This document shows, piece after piece, positions 21,316 to 32,990 of a DNA stretch of 64,000 nt. This stretch comes from Periplaneta americana. Taxonomy: Eukaryota > Arthropoda > Insecta > Blattodea > Blattidae. The notes beneath the pieces are model-generated. The model was not told the DNA's origin. It was given only the letters and a program-made list of their open reading frames with translations, and did not search any database. Location: assembly GCF_040183065.1 (NCBI RefSeq), contig NC_091119.1, forward strand, positions 61,676,892-61,740,891, read 5' to 3'. Every line of letters starts with the position of its first letter. The stretch's first letter is position 1. A program made the position numbers and the translations under genes.

Positions 21316-22084
21316 TTGCGTTTTATTGACTTTCATAAAATCATCTTGCAATATAACAAAGCGGACAGAGAAGGTTTCCAAAAGTATCTTAGAGAAAAGT
21401 ACTCATTATGGGTAGTGAAGGGCAGTAGTGTAGAAGAATGCTGGGCGGAGTTCAAGCAGATTATATTAACAGGAATACAGATATTTATCCCGGTTAAACG
21501 CTTATCAAACAATCCCGATCCGGAATATTATAATAAACACATACGGAAACTGAAAAGAAAACTAAGGAAATCCTACAGACAGCGCAAGGAAAGCCTTGCA
21601 AAACAAACAAAATTCACACAACTATCGAAAGAACTGCTTAATGCGAAGAAGATAGCGCAGGAAAATTACCTAAATAAATTTTCAAAGGTGAACAAAACGG
21701 GTTGGGGGAATTTTATAAATATGTGAAGAGACGACGCAAGGAAAACTATTCGAGCCTCCCCCTAAAAAATGACCGCAATCAATTTATCGTACGGGACAGC
21801 GAAAAAGCAAAATAATTAAATTCCTATTATGCCACTGTTTTTGGGATGAGGACAATAATACCACACTTAGCTTCTGTGGAAAATAAGGGGTCAGTTTTCT
21901 ATCAAGCCTAGGGACATAAGGAGAAGGATCTCTAAATTGAAAACTCATAAATCAGTAGGACTTGATGGTATCGCCGGAGACGTACTGAAATTGGGAGGGG
22001 AAGCCATGATTCCCTATCTAGTGCGTATATTTGAAATATCAATTAACAATGGTACTGTCCCGCGAGATTGGAAAGATGCAATAG
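21316..22084 (+). pseudogene. LINE ORF2, endonuclease/RT linker and start of RT
   Basis: From 21316 the translation reads ADREGFQKYLREKYSLWVVK, then VEECWAEFKQIILTG and FIPVKRLSNNPDPEYYNKHI, followed by a lysine/arginine-rich helix. This is the usual region between the apurinic endonuclease and the reverse transcriptase of Jockey/CR1-type LINEs. From 21718 the frame shifts to FYKYVKRRRKENYSS and continues with stops through GLDGIAGDVLK (frame-corrected) to PRDWKDAIA, where the hAT element interrupts. The endonuclease is missing (5' truncation). Inactive. Confidence 0.82.
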
Positions 22085-24869
22085 CAGTGGCGTATACTGG
22101 TTAAAGGGTTTGGGCTACCACTGACCCTTTTATTACACAAAATATATTTTAAAATCCCTATAATAAAATTCCTTACATATTTATGTGAATTCCAGACGTC
22201 TTGATTGGGACGAAAATACATTGATGACTTCGTCCTTGAAATTACAGTTGGGCCACTTGCAAAGTTTCTGTAGAAATGACTTTTCAATGGATATTAGTGC
22301 CAAGCCGGATAAACGTTCTTCTGTATGAGTTGATCTACAGTAGGAATTTATTCTCTTCAACGCAGAAAATGTTCTTTCTACCGATGCTGACGTAGCTGGT
22401 ATTGTCACAATTAATGTTGCCAATTTAAGGACTTCAGGAATAACTTGGTTCAGCTGGTTTTCATATATGGCAGATAATATTTCATGGATAGGTTTGTTCG
22501 AAAAATCAAAGACTTCTGCTGAATATATTACACTTAATTCATTTTTCAAACGTACTTGATCAAAGTGACTGTTATAGGACTGAAATAATTTGTTTAGTGC
22601 CTCATTCGGGAAGTTTTCTCTATAAGCAATAAATTTTTGAGAATGTAGAAGATGTGTGAACGGAAGCTTTCCATAATCAGAAAATCTGTCAGTAATTTCC
22701 ATGTGCATACGATCTAGTATGCTGTAGTACAGCTGCCTGTATTTCAATTCATCATCTCCTTTTCTTCGCTTTAATGGTGGTTCCATTGTATATGGCTGAA
22801 GAATTTTCATTTTCCATATTACTCCATATGGACGGAAACCCGCTACGTCTGAACTCGGATATAGTATTTTTTTTTTTTTACTTTGATACCTCTTGCAAGT
22901 AGTATGCTATGTCTACACTTTTTGTCTGAAGAATATTGTAGAGCACATCTGTATGTGCGAACACTCTAGCATAGACTTCAAGAAGAAATATATTCTGAAA
23001 CTGTGTGAAAAATTCAAATATCCTTGAGCCTGCACATTTACAGCATCATCCCAGTTTTCTTCAGAGTCATTACAAATGATATTTTTAAAGAAAGCAGTCC
23101 GTTTTTCTCTGTATTCCTTTACTGTATTTACAAGCCGAGATGTAAAATTCAATCTAGTTGGTGCTACTTTTGGGAGTTTCTTGTTCATAAATTCCTTGAG
23201 TTTCCTGATCTTTTAGGAGATGATGAGAAAAATGCAGCTAAACCCGACAGTGTTTTGAAAAAAATGCGGCATTCTGGAATGGATGAAGTAGTATGTTGCA
23301 AGACTAAATTGAGAACATGGCTGTATCAATGGACAAATATTGCTTGAGGATACTTTTCTTGAGCTTTTGTTTTTAAGCCATTAATATTTCCCGCCATAAC
23401 TGAAGCACCATCGTATGTCTGTGCAATTAACTTATTGCCGACATTATATTCTGCTATAACACCTTCCACATGCTGAAACAAAGCAGCAGCAGTTTTGTCC
23501 GAACTGACATTTGTAAATCCTATAAACCGTTCTTGAACATTGGCAGTACTGTCGACGTATCTTAAAATAGTGGACAATTGACTCTGATTAGAGCAGTAAC
23601 TTGTTTCATCAACAACAATGGCCACAAAAGGTTTTATGTTCTTTATCATAACCCCACTTATAGCAAATATTAAGTCATTCTGAATTGCGAGAGAAGTACC
23701 AAGAAATACTGTTGAACTCTCAAGATTATTGGCCAGTAAATGGTCAAATTCACTTAAGGAACTTAAATATTCAATATAATTTCCTATATTGTCTGATTCC
23801 ACACTCTCGTTATGACCCCGAAAAGCCAATTCTTGTTTTCCTAGAAAGCAGACTGCGTTAATAAGATGCAGTAAAATCTCCCGATTTTTTTTTTTCACAA
23901 GAACATTGTGTTGGTTGATGTGTAGAGCTTTTTGCTTATCTAGCTGTAAATCAATTCTTGTCTTCCCAAAGTTTGCAAAGTTCATGCTACTACAAATATG
24001 AGCTTTTGATTTGTCGTATTCTAGGACTGCCGTTCGAAGGGAGTTCATATTAGAAAACCCCTCTTTTGACCACACATTAGTTTCGCGGCTAAATAACAAA
24101 CATGGCCAGCAAAATAGTTTAGACAGTTTAGAACTACCATACAACCAATTCCACTTACCATATGAAGTTGAAGTGAAATGGCGTGTGTACTCTCGCTGTT
24201 TTTCTTTTACGTCCATGGACAAATTTAACTCAGGAGTTGGTCTTTCCATTTTCACAATTTCAACTTTCTCGTTGTTATGTACGACAGTTAAAAGGCACTT
24301 TTAATAAACCTTCTATTACACAGTCATTTTCAACACAAACCTCTCCAGAAACTTGTTCTGCCATATTTTTGACAATATCACTTAATTGGGAAATTAAAAA
24401 CTTAATAATTCACAATTAATATAACTCTTAGACACTCGAACAAATCACAGATTTAAAATAATGCACTGCAAGAACACAATCACATTCATGAGCTAGCGTA
24501 CTAAGCGTATTGCTGCTTCGCGCCTGCGAAGAAACCGATCACGAGAGCGGCAACTCACCCGCCTACACTACACGATGGAAACAGAAGGGTGAGGGGGGGG
24601 GGACGGACAGTTGTGCGAAGGACAGCGTGCGCGGTACGGTCACAGGCTACCTCACGTAGCAAGCGGTTTCTCCAGCGATGCCGCCTTGACAACTTGTTTC
24701 TTTTCGAGAACAGAGAGCGCATATAAATCTAACAATTACTTTAATTTTAATTACTATGGTAAAACTAATAATACAAAATTATTACATTATGTTATATTAT
24801 AAACTTTTTCTTTTGTAATTTCCTTGGGCTACCTCCGGTAGCCCCGGTAGTCCGCAAAATACGCCCCTG
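22085..24869 (-). mobile_element. hAT transposon (ZMYM1-like), 2,785 bp, with 8-bp target duplication
   Basis: The target duplication TGCAATAG is at 22077-22084 and 24870-24877. Ends are CAGTGGCGTAT (left) and the complement of CAGGGGCGTATTTTGCGG (right), a typical hAT pattern. It encodes a decayed transposase on the minus strand. Excising it restores the LINE reading across the site, so this insertion is younger than the LINE. Confidence 0.93.
22181..24365 (-). pseudogene. hAT transposase, ZMYM1/TTF-zinc-finger type, broken
   Basis: The N-terminus begins near 24365 (MAEQVSGEVCVEND) and hits an early stop. The main frame 24255-23326 carries a TTF-type zinc-finger segment (KLSKLFCWPCLLFSRE), then DUF4371-like sequence with NREILLHLINAVCFLGKQEL, the first catalytic aspartate in IVVDETSYCSN and the second in TYDGASVMAGN. 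It ends in a TGA at 23326-23328, probably replacing a cysteine codon before YSHVLNLVLQH. After two frame changes the rest appears at 23188-22913, then 22810-22181, which ends with the dimerisation region (ATSASVERTFSALKRINSYC). At least two stops and two frameshifts, so inactive. In the intact family it would cut and paste hAT DNA. Confidence 0.9.
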
Positions 24870-24877
24870 TGCAATAG

Positions 24878-26140
24878 TGGTTCCAATTTATAAGTCAGGG
24901 TCTCGCTTAGATACAAAAAATTACAGACCGGTCAGCCTTACCTCTGTGGTTTGCAAACAGATGGAACACTTGATTTCAGCTTATCTAAGGCAGCATTGGG
25001 ATAACTCAAATTGGTTACATAACTGTCAGCATGGATTTCGGGGGGCTATTCATGTGAGAGTCAATTAGTAACTGTATGTCAGGATTTAGAAGGCGGAATA
25101 GATTCCAGTAGCCAAGTAGATGCAGTGATTATTGACTTTTCACGCGCATTCGATGTAGTCCCACACGATATATTGTTGTTTAAACTACAATCAACGGGGA
25201 TTGACTTCAGAGTACTCCAGTGGATCAAGGAATTTTTAACTTGTCGCACTCAGAGAATACGGAGTCCCACAGGGGAATGTCTTGGGGCCTCTTCTATTCC
25301 TGGCTTTTGTAAATGATCTGCCAGTTAATATCTTGTCTAGTATTCGCTTATTCGCGGATGATTGTATGGTATACAGGGAAATAAAAAGTTATGAAGATAC
25401 TACTCTTCTTCAGACTGACCTAAATAGAATAAACGATTGGGCAATAGCCAACAAAATGAAAATAAATTTTCTAAAGAGCAAAGCCATCAGCTTTACAAGG
25501 AAAAGAAATAAAATAGTCGCATCGTATACGTTAGGGGGTGAAACCATTCGGGAGTTAACAAATGTAAATACCTCGGAATAACATTTAGCAGCGATCTTGG
25601 CTGGGGGGAACACGTTACAGACACAGCGGGAAAAGCATGGAGAGCGTTACACTTTGTGATGCGGGTACTAAGAAAAGGCTCTGGTAAATCCAAAGAGATT
25701 GCGTATAAATTACTAGTACGTCCAGTAATGGAATATGGTGCTGCATGTTGGGATCCTTACAGATTAGAACATATTAAGACACTGGGAAAGATTAAAAAAC
25801 GGGCTCTCAAGTGTTGTCGGAAAAATTCACCATTAAAATGGGACACACTCAAGGACAGGAGAACGCGAATTCGATTATGCGCACTGTTCAAAACATACAG
25901 AGGTGAGCCTGCCTGGAGAGAAAAAAAAATAGGCTGCAACCGCCAAATTACACTTCAAGGAACGACCACTCATATAAATTGAGGGAAAGAAGACAAAGGA
26001 CGGACACTGGAAAGTTTTCTTTTCTCAATCGTACTATCAGGGACTGGAATGCTTTACCTGCAGACTTACTAAAGGCTTTACCAACAACCAAAAACGTATT
26101 TAAAATAGGCTTAAGGACTTTACTAATAGACGGTAGTTAA
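24878..26140 (+). pseudogene. LINE ORF2, reverse transcriptase and C-terminus, frameshifted
   Basis: The 3' part of the interrupted LINE. It reads VVPIYKSGSRLDTKNYRPVS (RT finger), NCQHGFR, then IIDFSRAFDVVPHDIL with catalytic motif A (25125), VPQGNVLGPLLFLAFVNDLP (motif B, in another frame) and IRLFADDCMVY (motif C, ~25350). Thumb and connection follow, with a frame change near 25580. The C-terminal end reads VMEYGAACWDPY, IKKRALKCC, then SFLNRTIRDWNALPADLLKA to a stop near 26138. Three to four frameshifts; inactive. Sure it is a Jockey/CR1-group LINE, unsure of the clade. Confidence 0.9.
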
Positions 26141-26207
26141 TACACAGTATGTAAAGAATGTAAATGATATTTTGTTATTGAAGTGTTGTATCAATGAAGA
26201 ATTATGT

Positions 26208-26262
26208 TGTGTCAGTGAAGTGCGTTGTGTCAGTGAAGTGTGTTGTGTCAGTGAAACGTGTT
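26208..26262 (+). repeat. 18-bp tandem repeat, ~3 copies
   Basis: TTGTGTCAGTGAAGTGCG, then TTGTGTCAGTGAAGTGTG, then TTGTGTCAGTGAAACGTG, in the 3' UTR of the LINE at 21300-26776. Confidence 0.85.
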
Positions 26263-26547
26263 CCTGTCAGGGAAGCTTTATAGTTTATAGTGGCAGTGCA
26301 AAGTATTTGAACAGTGAAATGTTTCTGAAGTGTTAGTGAAATCAGGATAGAATCAGTGAAATGTGTCATAGTTCCAGTGCAGTGAGTGAGTTGACAGCAA
26401 AATGTGTGTAATGTGGAAAGGTACTTGTGCAGATATGAACATGTCATACTCGTGGGTTTTAGTTCGAACTTAGATTTAAGATACAAATTAGATTTATTTT
26501 AAATGTTATTTTAAGTGATCGTGCTTCATTTAATTTAGGATATTCCC

Positions 26548-26548
<1 letters not shown>

Positions 26549-26617
<69 letters not shown>
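26549..26617 (+). repeat. (ATT)n microsatellite
   Basis: Continuous ATT units inside the LINE 3' UTR, followed by degenerate ATTAATTATT sequence. Confidence 0.97.
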
Positions 26618-26627
<10 letters not shown>

Positions 26628-26776
26628 AGTATTAATTATTTGTATTAATTATTGGTATTATTATTAACTGTATTTTTAATTAATAAGTTTATTATTGTAA
26701 TTATTGAGTGTAATTAGTTACCACTGCCACCGGGTATATACCCATTGCAGTGTGAATAAATACATACATACATACA

Positions 26777-27699
26777 TATTTCTAAATTATTTCGTAAGTT
26801 CGTCCCATGCATTTTATTCTGCATTTAAATCATAAGAATACTGTAATTGTACTGATTACAAACATTAATTCCATAATTCGTAAAGTTATTACATAAAGAG
26901 GATCAGTTAGATTATATTCAAAATAAAAGAACGTAGCAATAGCAGTAATAACAGAGAGGCAAAGGAAATTGCAATGGATTAAGAACTGAAAATTCCATTC
27001 AAAATTATAGTGGTGCTAAGAAAGAAGTCAATAGAAAGGCAAACATAATGGTCACGATGAAAGAAACCAAAATCAGCTACGTTTGTGAGACTGAAAGACT
27101 AATTTAAGTATAAGTCTAAATCTTCGGAGGGTACATTACAATATGTCCCAAAGATGTTAATAAGAACGAAAGTAATACATTCTATCCAAATTTCAAATAT
27201 TGCTAATAGCCTAAAGTAAATACAAATGACAAGGATGATTTTATGGGGGAATTCAGTAGCAAAGTTGGTAACTGGGAACAAATATCAATATATAGGCTTA
27301 AAAATCATGAACAAACACGCAATGGAAAGAAGTGAGGTTAACGATTTCATAGCCTGTAGGCCTAACCAATTAAGGTTTAGGAAAGTAATGTTTGAGCACA
27401 AAAATTGCCATAAATTCACATGGATAGCTGTAAACCAAAACTTCGTAATTTATTACATAATATGCAACAAGAAACTGTTAGACTGAGTTCTACATAACAG
27501 AGTTTACAGAGAGACGGAAATGAACCGATCATAGGACAGACAAGCAGATTATTTCAAACACATTGCAAAGAACAAATAGGTTTCCGGATTATTCAGGTTC
27601 CTATTTGAACAGGTTTCACAGGCCTATATTAGAAAAAATTATATTTTAGAAAAGCTCACAGTCTAAGCAGTCTATTTCACAACCGGCTTTTGAAATTGA
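26777..27699. other. No gene seen
   Basis: A 86-codon frame at 27226-27486 has no recognised motif. TAGGCCTA occurs at 27357. Confidence 0.45.
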
Positions 27700-28258
27700 T
27701 AAATATCTGACAGCCTTTTAAGGTGTGCAGTAGGGAGTTCCAATGACGAGAAATTGAAACGGTGAATGATAAAAGAGTATCGGGAAGTGTTATGATGTAC
27801 CGATGATCTGAGATCGACTATTTAGGTTACGGTTGGAGCATAGATACACAAGACAAGACGACAGATAACTTGGGGTTGAGATTCGCAGAATTTTGAAATA
27901 GAAGAGAAAGACAGTGTAAAGTTCTGCGATCGTTGAGCGGAGCCAAGATGAAGATTCGAAAAAAAGGTGAAATATGATCGTATCATCGGACATTGCAAAC
28001 ATATCTACATATATTATGAACACGTTGTAATTTGTTCAAGAGTTCGGTGCTTAAGTCAGTGGGCAACACGCCACAATAGTCAAAGTGCGGCATTACTAGT
28101 GTTTGAACTAATGTTTGTTTCAGTGGCGCGGGAATGAAATGCGTGAACCGGCTTAACGAGAGAACAGACGAGCAGATTTGTGACATCACAATACTTCCTG
28201 TGGTAGGCTTATAACAAAAAAGTGAAAATGTCAAACTGATGTAATGATAGATGACAGA
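27700..28258 (-). pseudogene. CR1-like LINE C-terminal fragment
   Basis: On the minus strand from 28258: RFTHFIPAPLKQTLVQTLVM, PHFDYCGVL, ELLNKLQRVHNIC. Then in another frame FKILRISTPSYLSSCLVYLC and, further on, RFNFSSLELP. This is the region downstream of the RT in a CR1-like family that recurs at 38408, 49567 and 53356. Only the C-terminus is present; 5' truncated; frameshifts in 27990-28010. Confidence 0.8.
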
Positions 28259-28261
28259 CAC

Positions 28262-28560
28262 AACGACTGCCCCTTACTTATGAAGCTGGTCTCTGGATAT
28301 TTTACGCACACGTCTTCTTGGACTTTCCGTTGGTGCGTTAGACCCTTGTTGCACTAAAGGGATGTTGGGCCTAGCGCCGGGTGAGGCGGCCGGGGTATGG
28401 GAGTGCCAGACCAGACGTCTGCTGGCCGGCGCGGAGAGAGGGGGTGACAAATTGGGCTCAGGACGGAGATGGGTGTTTGAATAATGTAACTCGTAAATTT
28501 GGGGACCGGGGGGTGTGGGGTGGCCATTAGTGTGTCGGCAAGGGTAGTTCAATCAAGAAT
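28262..28560 (-). other. GC-rich proline-rich frame of unknown nature
   Basis: The minus-strand frame 28552-28274 encodes 92 residues rich in proline, serine and arginine, ending RRRVRKISRDQLHK. The GC content is far above the surroundings (GCCGGCGCGGAGAG near 28420). It could be a transposon ORF1 or 5' UTR piece brought with the neighbouring LINE, or a different element. I do not recognise it. Confidence 0.3.
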
Positions 28561-28969
28561 GTCTGTTTCCGAAGACCGTGTTGCACTCGAAATATGAGCA
28601 GTCACATTTTAATAAGATTCGCCCCCCCCCCTTACCTAGTATAAAAAAAGCCTACTAGAATTTCGGGAGCAAATGATTTCTTAATTCCTCGTTGACAAGT
28701 TAACGCGAAATCACTCAAGTCTGGCTAAGAAGCAGGTTCTTTCATTTCTTGAGTTGTTATCAGCTACTCAGATTACGTCATAGGTAGGCCTATAGACCAA
28801 GAAGATTACAGGCGTCCATCCTTCTTCATGTTACTGTCTCATTAGACAAAGCTGCAAAAAATACGTTTCGAAATATCTACCGAAATCCCTTATAGTAAAG
28901 AAACAATTGATTCCCGCATGCCGTCTATTTGTCTGTGTTCAACAGAGTGGAGTGAATCTATACATGAAA
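28561..28969. other. No gene seen
   Basis: Contains a C-homopolymer at 28622 and TAGGCCTA at 28785. No coding signal. Confidence 0.5.
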
Positions 28970-30512
28970 TTGTTTTTTTTACCTGTTTTCTCTATTTAAT
29001 AGTTGCAAAAATCTGTATTTTCACTTTACTTATAAATGTGAAAAATATGGAGTTTCTATATTTAATTTTTGAGGTGCCCCAAGGCTTTGAAGTTTCTTAA
29101 AATTATAATTCTTTTGCCTCTTTGTGTATTTGTTATATTATTTTGTTTTTCATTACATAGTTAATGAATTGCTGTAAAATCACACATTTAAACTTTATTT
29201 GGAAAACTCTAAATTGGGATTGCAGTATGAAGGGATCCAAAGTGACAAAAGATATAGTATTTTACGTAAAATATGGCAAAAATTCCATTTCAGCCCATTC
29301 ATTTTTTTTAGTTAGAATTTATTCTTCTTTCTTTTTCATTTCTTTCTGAGTGGTGTCCACACCTGTGGAGTAACGGCTAGCGCGTCTGGCTGCGAAACCA
29401 GGTAGCCCGGGTTCGAATCCCGGTCGGGGCAAGTTATCTGGTTGAGGTTTTTTCCGGGGTTTTCCCTCAACCCAATATGAGCAAATGCTGGGTAACTTTC
29501 GGTGCTGGAACCCGGACTCATTTCACCGGCATTATCACCTTCATCTCATTCAGACGCTAAATAACCTAAGATGTTGATAAAGCGTCGTAAAATAACCTAT
29601 TAAAATAAAAATTTCTGAGTGGTAACTAAATCAACAGGTCCAATTATCATCCTTCTTTCTGTTATTTGCTCAAGTAAAACATTCTTCCTTGTTTTGGAAC
29701 ACGGCGGTCTTTGTCACAATTAGGCCTATAGTATTAAATTTTTTTGCATTTGCAACTGCTTATATGAAATAGTTTGTTTACTGCTTTGAATTTTGCAATG
29801 TTGCCATTATAGTTGTCGTCACTATGTCGTTTCTTACAAGGCTTCATTAAGTTTGTGTATTGATCATGGTAAGCACGAATCAGTTGTAATATTCTTGTAT
29901 GACTGACTTTCGGAATTTATGCCTTTAACTGAATTTCCTTAGTTTTGATAGCAACTCTTTGTGAAATCTCAAGTAAGATTTTAATTCATTTTTGACCCAT
30001 AGATAATATTTCATTACGTCATGATAGATAGGTAATTGTGATGGATTCAGCCCCTCTGACCTTGCGAACACAGGGTAGAAGGTCAGATTTCTTGTATTAA
30101 TATTAGAAATATTCTGATTTAAATACCCTGCAACATAAGAATGAATTTCCGTTAATTTTATTATATGAATTATATCTTACCGAAGAGTTTTGTGATTATT
30201 CCCAATTTTCTTATAAATTGAGGTTTTTGTGTCACTTCAAAATGAAGCAACAGGAGACTAAAAATATGCAAAGTCTTTTAACATGTATTTTTTAACATGT
30301 TCCTGGTATCCAGTTCGGATTAAATCACTGAAGAATGTTCTCTCGCTCAAAATTTTCTGAAAATTTCAAAATATGATGCTCTTGGGGCATCTCTAAACAT
30401 TAATCTAGAGAAAATATATTCTGCATTGTTCTTTATAATATCACCACACAAATTTTTCCTGGTATTGCATTTTGATTCCATTAACTTGATATTTTCACTC
30501 CACCCTAGTCCA
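28970..30512 (+). repeat. Unidentified 1.27-kb dispersed repeat, copy A (holds a SINE)
   Basis: It matches 58396-59665 in inverted orientation over the whole length. Shared anchors include TATGGAGTTTCTATATTTAA, GAATTGCTGTAAAAT/ATTTTACAGCAATTC, GACAACGACGTCAT-like blocks and AAATATATTCTGCATT/TATATTTTCTCTAGATTAAT near the end. After removing the SINE and its target duplication the length equals copy B (about 1.27 kb). No protein-coding frame is shared. The right boundary in both copies is near CCCTAGT. Confidence 0.85.
29355..29611 (+). mobile_element. tRNA-derived SINE, family D, with target duplication
   Basis: The head has TGGAGTAACGGCTAGCGCGT (A box) and GGTTCGAATCCC (B box). The body has TTTTTTCCGGGGTTTTCCCT and CACCGGCATTATCACC, and the 3' domain GACGCTAAATAACC...AAGCGTCGTAAAATAACC. 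The target duplication TTTCTGAGTGGT is at 29343-29354 and 29612-29623. The sister repeat (copy B, near 59313) has a single uninterrupted copy of this target. Confidence 0.95.
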
Positions 30513-30880
30513 CAGCGATTGGGCGTACTTCGGTTATATTTATTTAGTTTTTTTACAAGTTTATCCGTAAGTATTTACTACAAAAATATTTTTGTTTTTT
30601 CGTAAAGTAGAAGGACAGTGTTTTACACATACTAATTTTCATTATTGTACAAGATATAGTAATGAAGGAAAAAAATGTTCAATATTTTCAAAATTTTACT
30701 GTTGTAAGCTGTACCTAACCCCTTAATTTTGTCTATCATCCGATATCTTTTTTCTGCCGCGAACTTTTTTTCCGTTCACCATTCCGATACAGAGTGTTCA
30801 ACTTTTATAATAATTAAACAGAAGATGTTTAAGTTTAGAGAACCTTAAATACATTTTTTATATCAAAATGTAACCGTAGT
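30513..30880. other. No gene seen
   Basis: AT-rich spacer between the 1.27-kb repeat and a SINE. Confidence 0.5.
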
Positions 30881-31124
30881 CACCAGCTCAGCTCAGTCAG
30901 TTGAAACGTTTGCCTGCCGAGCCGGAGATGCACTCGGGCGTGGGTTCGATTCCCGCTTGGGCTGATTACCTGTTTAGGTTTTTCCGCGATTTTTCCCAAC
31001 CGTAAGGCGAATGTCAGGTAATCTATGGCGAATCCTCGGCTTCATCTCACCAAATACCGTCTCGCTATCAACGCTAAATAACAGAGTTATTGATACAGCG
31101 TCGTTAAATAACCAACTAAGACAA
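30881..31124 (+). mobile_element. tRNA-derived SINE, family A
   Basis: The head reads CAGCTCAGCTCAGTCAGTTG with B box GGTTCGATTCCC. The body GATTACCTGTTTAGG, TCTATGGCGAATCCTCGG and 3' hairpin CAACGCTAAATAAC...ACAGCGTCGTTAAATAACC follow. The CACC start fits family A. Target duplication not clear. Confidence 0.9.
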
Positions 31125-31243
31125 AAGTAGGCCAATAGCCGTAATTTCTAAGAGGAATATTCTGATAATAGTCTTCTAACATAAATATAAACACAAAAAC
31201 TAAAAGTTATGCAAACTATAATTGGCACTGGAAACTGAACATA

Positions 31244-32780
31244 ATAGAAGCATTATACTTAAGGAACCCTCACATAAGCCCGACATCGGTACCTATCCTG
31301 AGCAAGATTAATTCAGTCTCTGCTATCATATTCCACCTCCCTCAAATCCATTTTAATATTATCCTCCAATTTATGTCTCGGCCTCCCTAAAGGTTCTTTC
31401 TCTTCGGCCTCCCAACTAATATTCTATATGAATTTCTGCATTCGCATATACGTGCTACATGCCCTTCCCATCTCAAACGTCTTGATTTAATATTCCTAAT
31501 TATGTCAGGTGAGGAATACAATGAGTGCAGTTCTACGTTGTACAACTTTCTCCATTCTCCTGTAACTTCATTTATCTTAGCCCCAAATATTTCCCTAAGC
31601 ACCTTATTCTCGAACACCCTTAACCTCTGTTCCTCCCTCAAAGTAAGAGCTCAAGCTTCACAATCATACAGAACAACTATTCTAAAAATTATAAGTTTCA
31701 GTTTTTTTATATAGCAGACTGGATGACAAAAGCTTCTCAACCGAATAATATTAAGCATTTCCCATATTTATTCTGAGTTTAATTTCCTCCCGAGTGTCAT
31801 TTATATTTGTTACTGTTTTTTAGTGGGTTATTTAACGACGCTGTATCAACTACTAGGTTATTTAGCGTCGATGAGATTGGTGATAGCGAGATGGTATTTG
31901 GCGAGATAAGGGCGAGGATTCGCCATAGATTAGCCTAACTGGCATTCACCTTACGGTTGGAGAAAACCTCGGAAAAAACCCAACCAAGTAATCAGCCCAA
32001 GCGGGAAAGGAACCCGCGCCCGAGCGCAACTTCAGACAAGCAGGCAAGCGCCTTAACCGACTGAGCCACGCCGGTGGCTTTGTTACTGTTGCTCCAAAAT
32101 ATTTGTACTTTTCCACTTTTTCTAAGGATAAATTTTCAGTTTTTATATTTCCATTTCGTACTATGTTCAGGACGAGACATAATCATATGCTTAGTGTTTT
32201 CGGGATTTACTTCCAAACCTATCTCTTTACTTGCTTTAAGTAAAATTCCCGTGATTTCCCTGATAGTATGTGGATTTTCTCCATCATATTCACGTCATCC
32301 GCACAGATAAGCAGCTGATATAACGCGTTCAATTCCAAACCCTGTTTGTTATCCTGGTCTTTCCTAATGGCATATTCTAGAGCAAAGTTAAAAAGTAAAG
32401 GTGAAAATGCATCTCCTTTTACCCCGCAGTGAATTGGAAAAGCATCAGATAGAAACTGGCCTATACGGACTCTGCTGTACGTTTTACTGAGACACATTTT
32501 AATTAATCGAACTGGTTTCTTGGAAATACCAAATTTAATGAGAATATTATATAAAACTTCTGACTTAACCGAGTCATATGCCTTTTTGAAATCTGTGAAT
32601 AACTGATGTACTATATCCTTATACTCCCATTTTTCTCCAATATCTGCCGAATATAAAAAATCCTATCTAAAAACGACACTGATGATCCCCAGTAATTTCA
32701 TCTACATATGGAATTAAATTTCTGAAAAGAATGTTGGAGAAAATTTTGTATGACATCAACAAAAGCGAACAATGCCGTCA
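31244..32780 (-). pseudogene. LINE (GHVARM family), RT to C-terminus, with a SINE inserted
   Basis: Read on the minus strand from 32780: [20 protein letters not shown] (motif A, ~32590), [20 protein letters not shown] then [15 protein letters not shown] (motif B), [13 protein letters not shown] (motif C; consensus in the 56-kb copy is YADD). Beyond the SINE (31818-32078) come REEQRLRVFENKVLREIFGA, LYNVELHSLYSSPDIIRNIK and RLRWEGHVARICECRN. The 3' end near 31256 matches other copies. The endonuclease is absent. Frame breaks occur around 32240 and 31640. Same family as 16885, 51235 and 56455. Confidence 0.9.
31818..32078 (-). mobile_element. tRNA-derived SINE, family A, inside the LINE
   Basis: A well preserved copy with B-box complement GGGAAAGGAACC (one change) and A-box complement CCGACTGAGCCACGCCGG. 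The target duplication TTTGTTACTGTT is at 31806-31817 and 32079-32090. Removing it restores the minus-strand LINE sequence, so the SINE is the younger insertion. Confidence 0.96.
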
Positions 32781-32990
32781 ATAATGTTTTCTCATTGAGC
32801 TGCGAGTGTAACATAATCAAACTTCGGTATACTTTATTCTGGACCATACTGTACATACGAAAGTTATTAAATTACCTATTACCTGTATACAACTCATAAT
32901 ATGTCAAATAAACCAGTTAATGAACTATTTAATGCCGTTTTCTTGAAATGTGAAATATGGACATGGTCCACTTTTTACTCCAGGGCCCAA

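Larger units (their letters stand above)
21300..26776 (+). mobile_element. LINE (Jockey/CR1-like), split by a hAT transposon
   Basis: A 5'-truncated non-LTR element of about 2.7 kb once the 2.8-kb hAT insertion (22085-24869) is removed. The 5' part (21316-22084) ends in the coding sequence WKDAIA and the 3' part resumes with VVPIYKSG. The 3' UTR includes an 18-bp triple repeat, a long (ATT)n run and GCCACCGGGTATATACCC. It ends in (TACA)n at 26757-26776. Confidence 0.88.
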
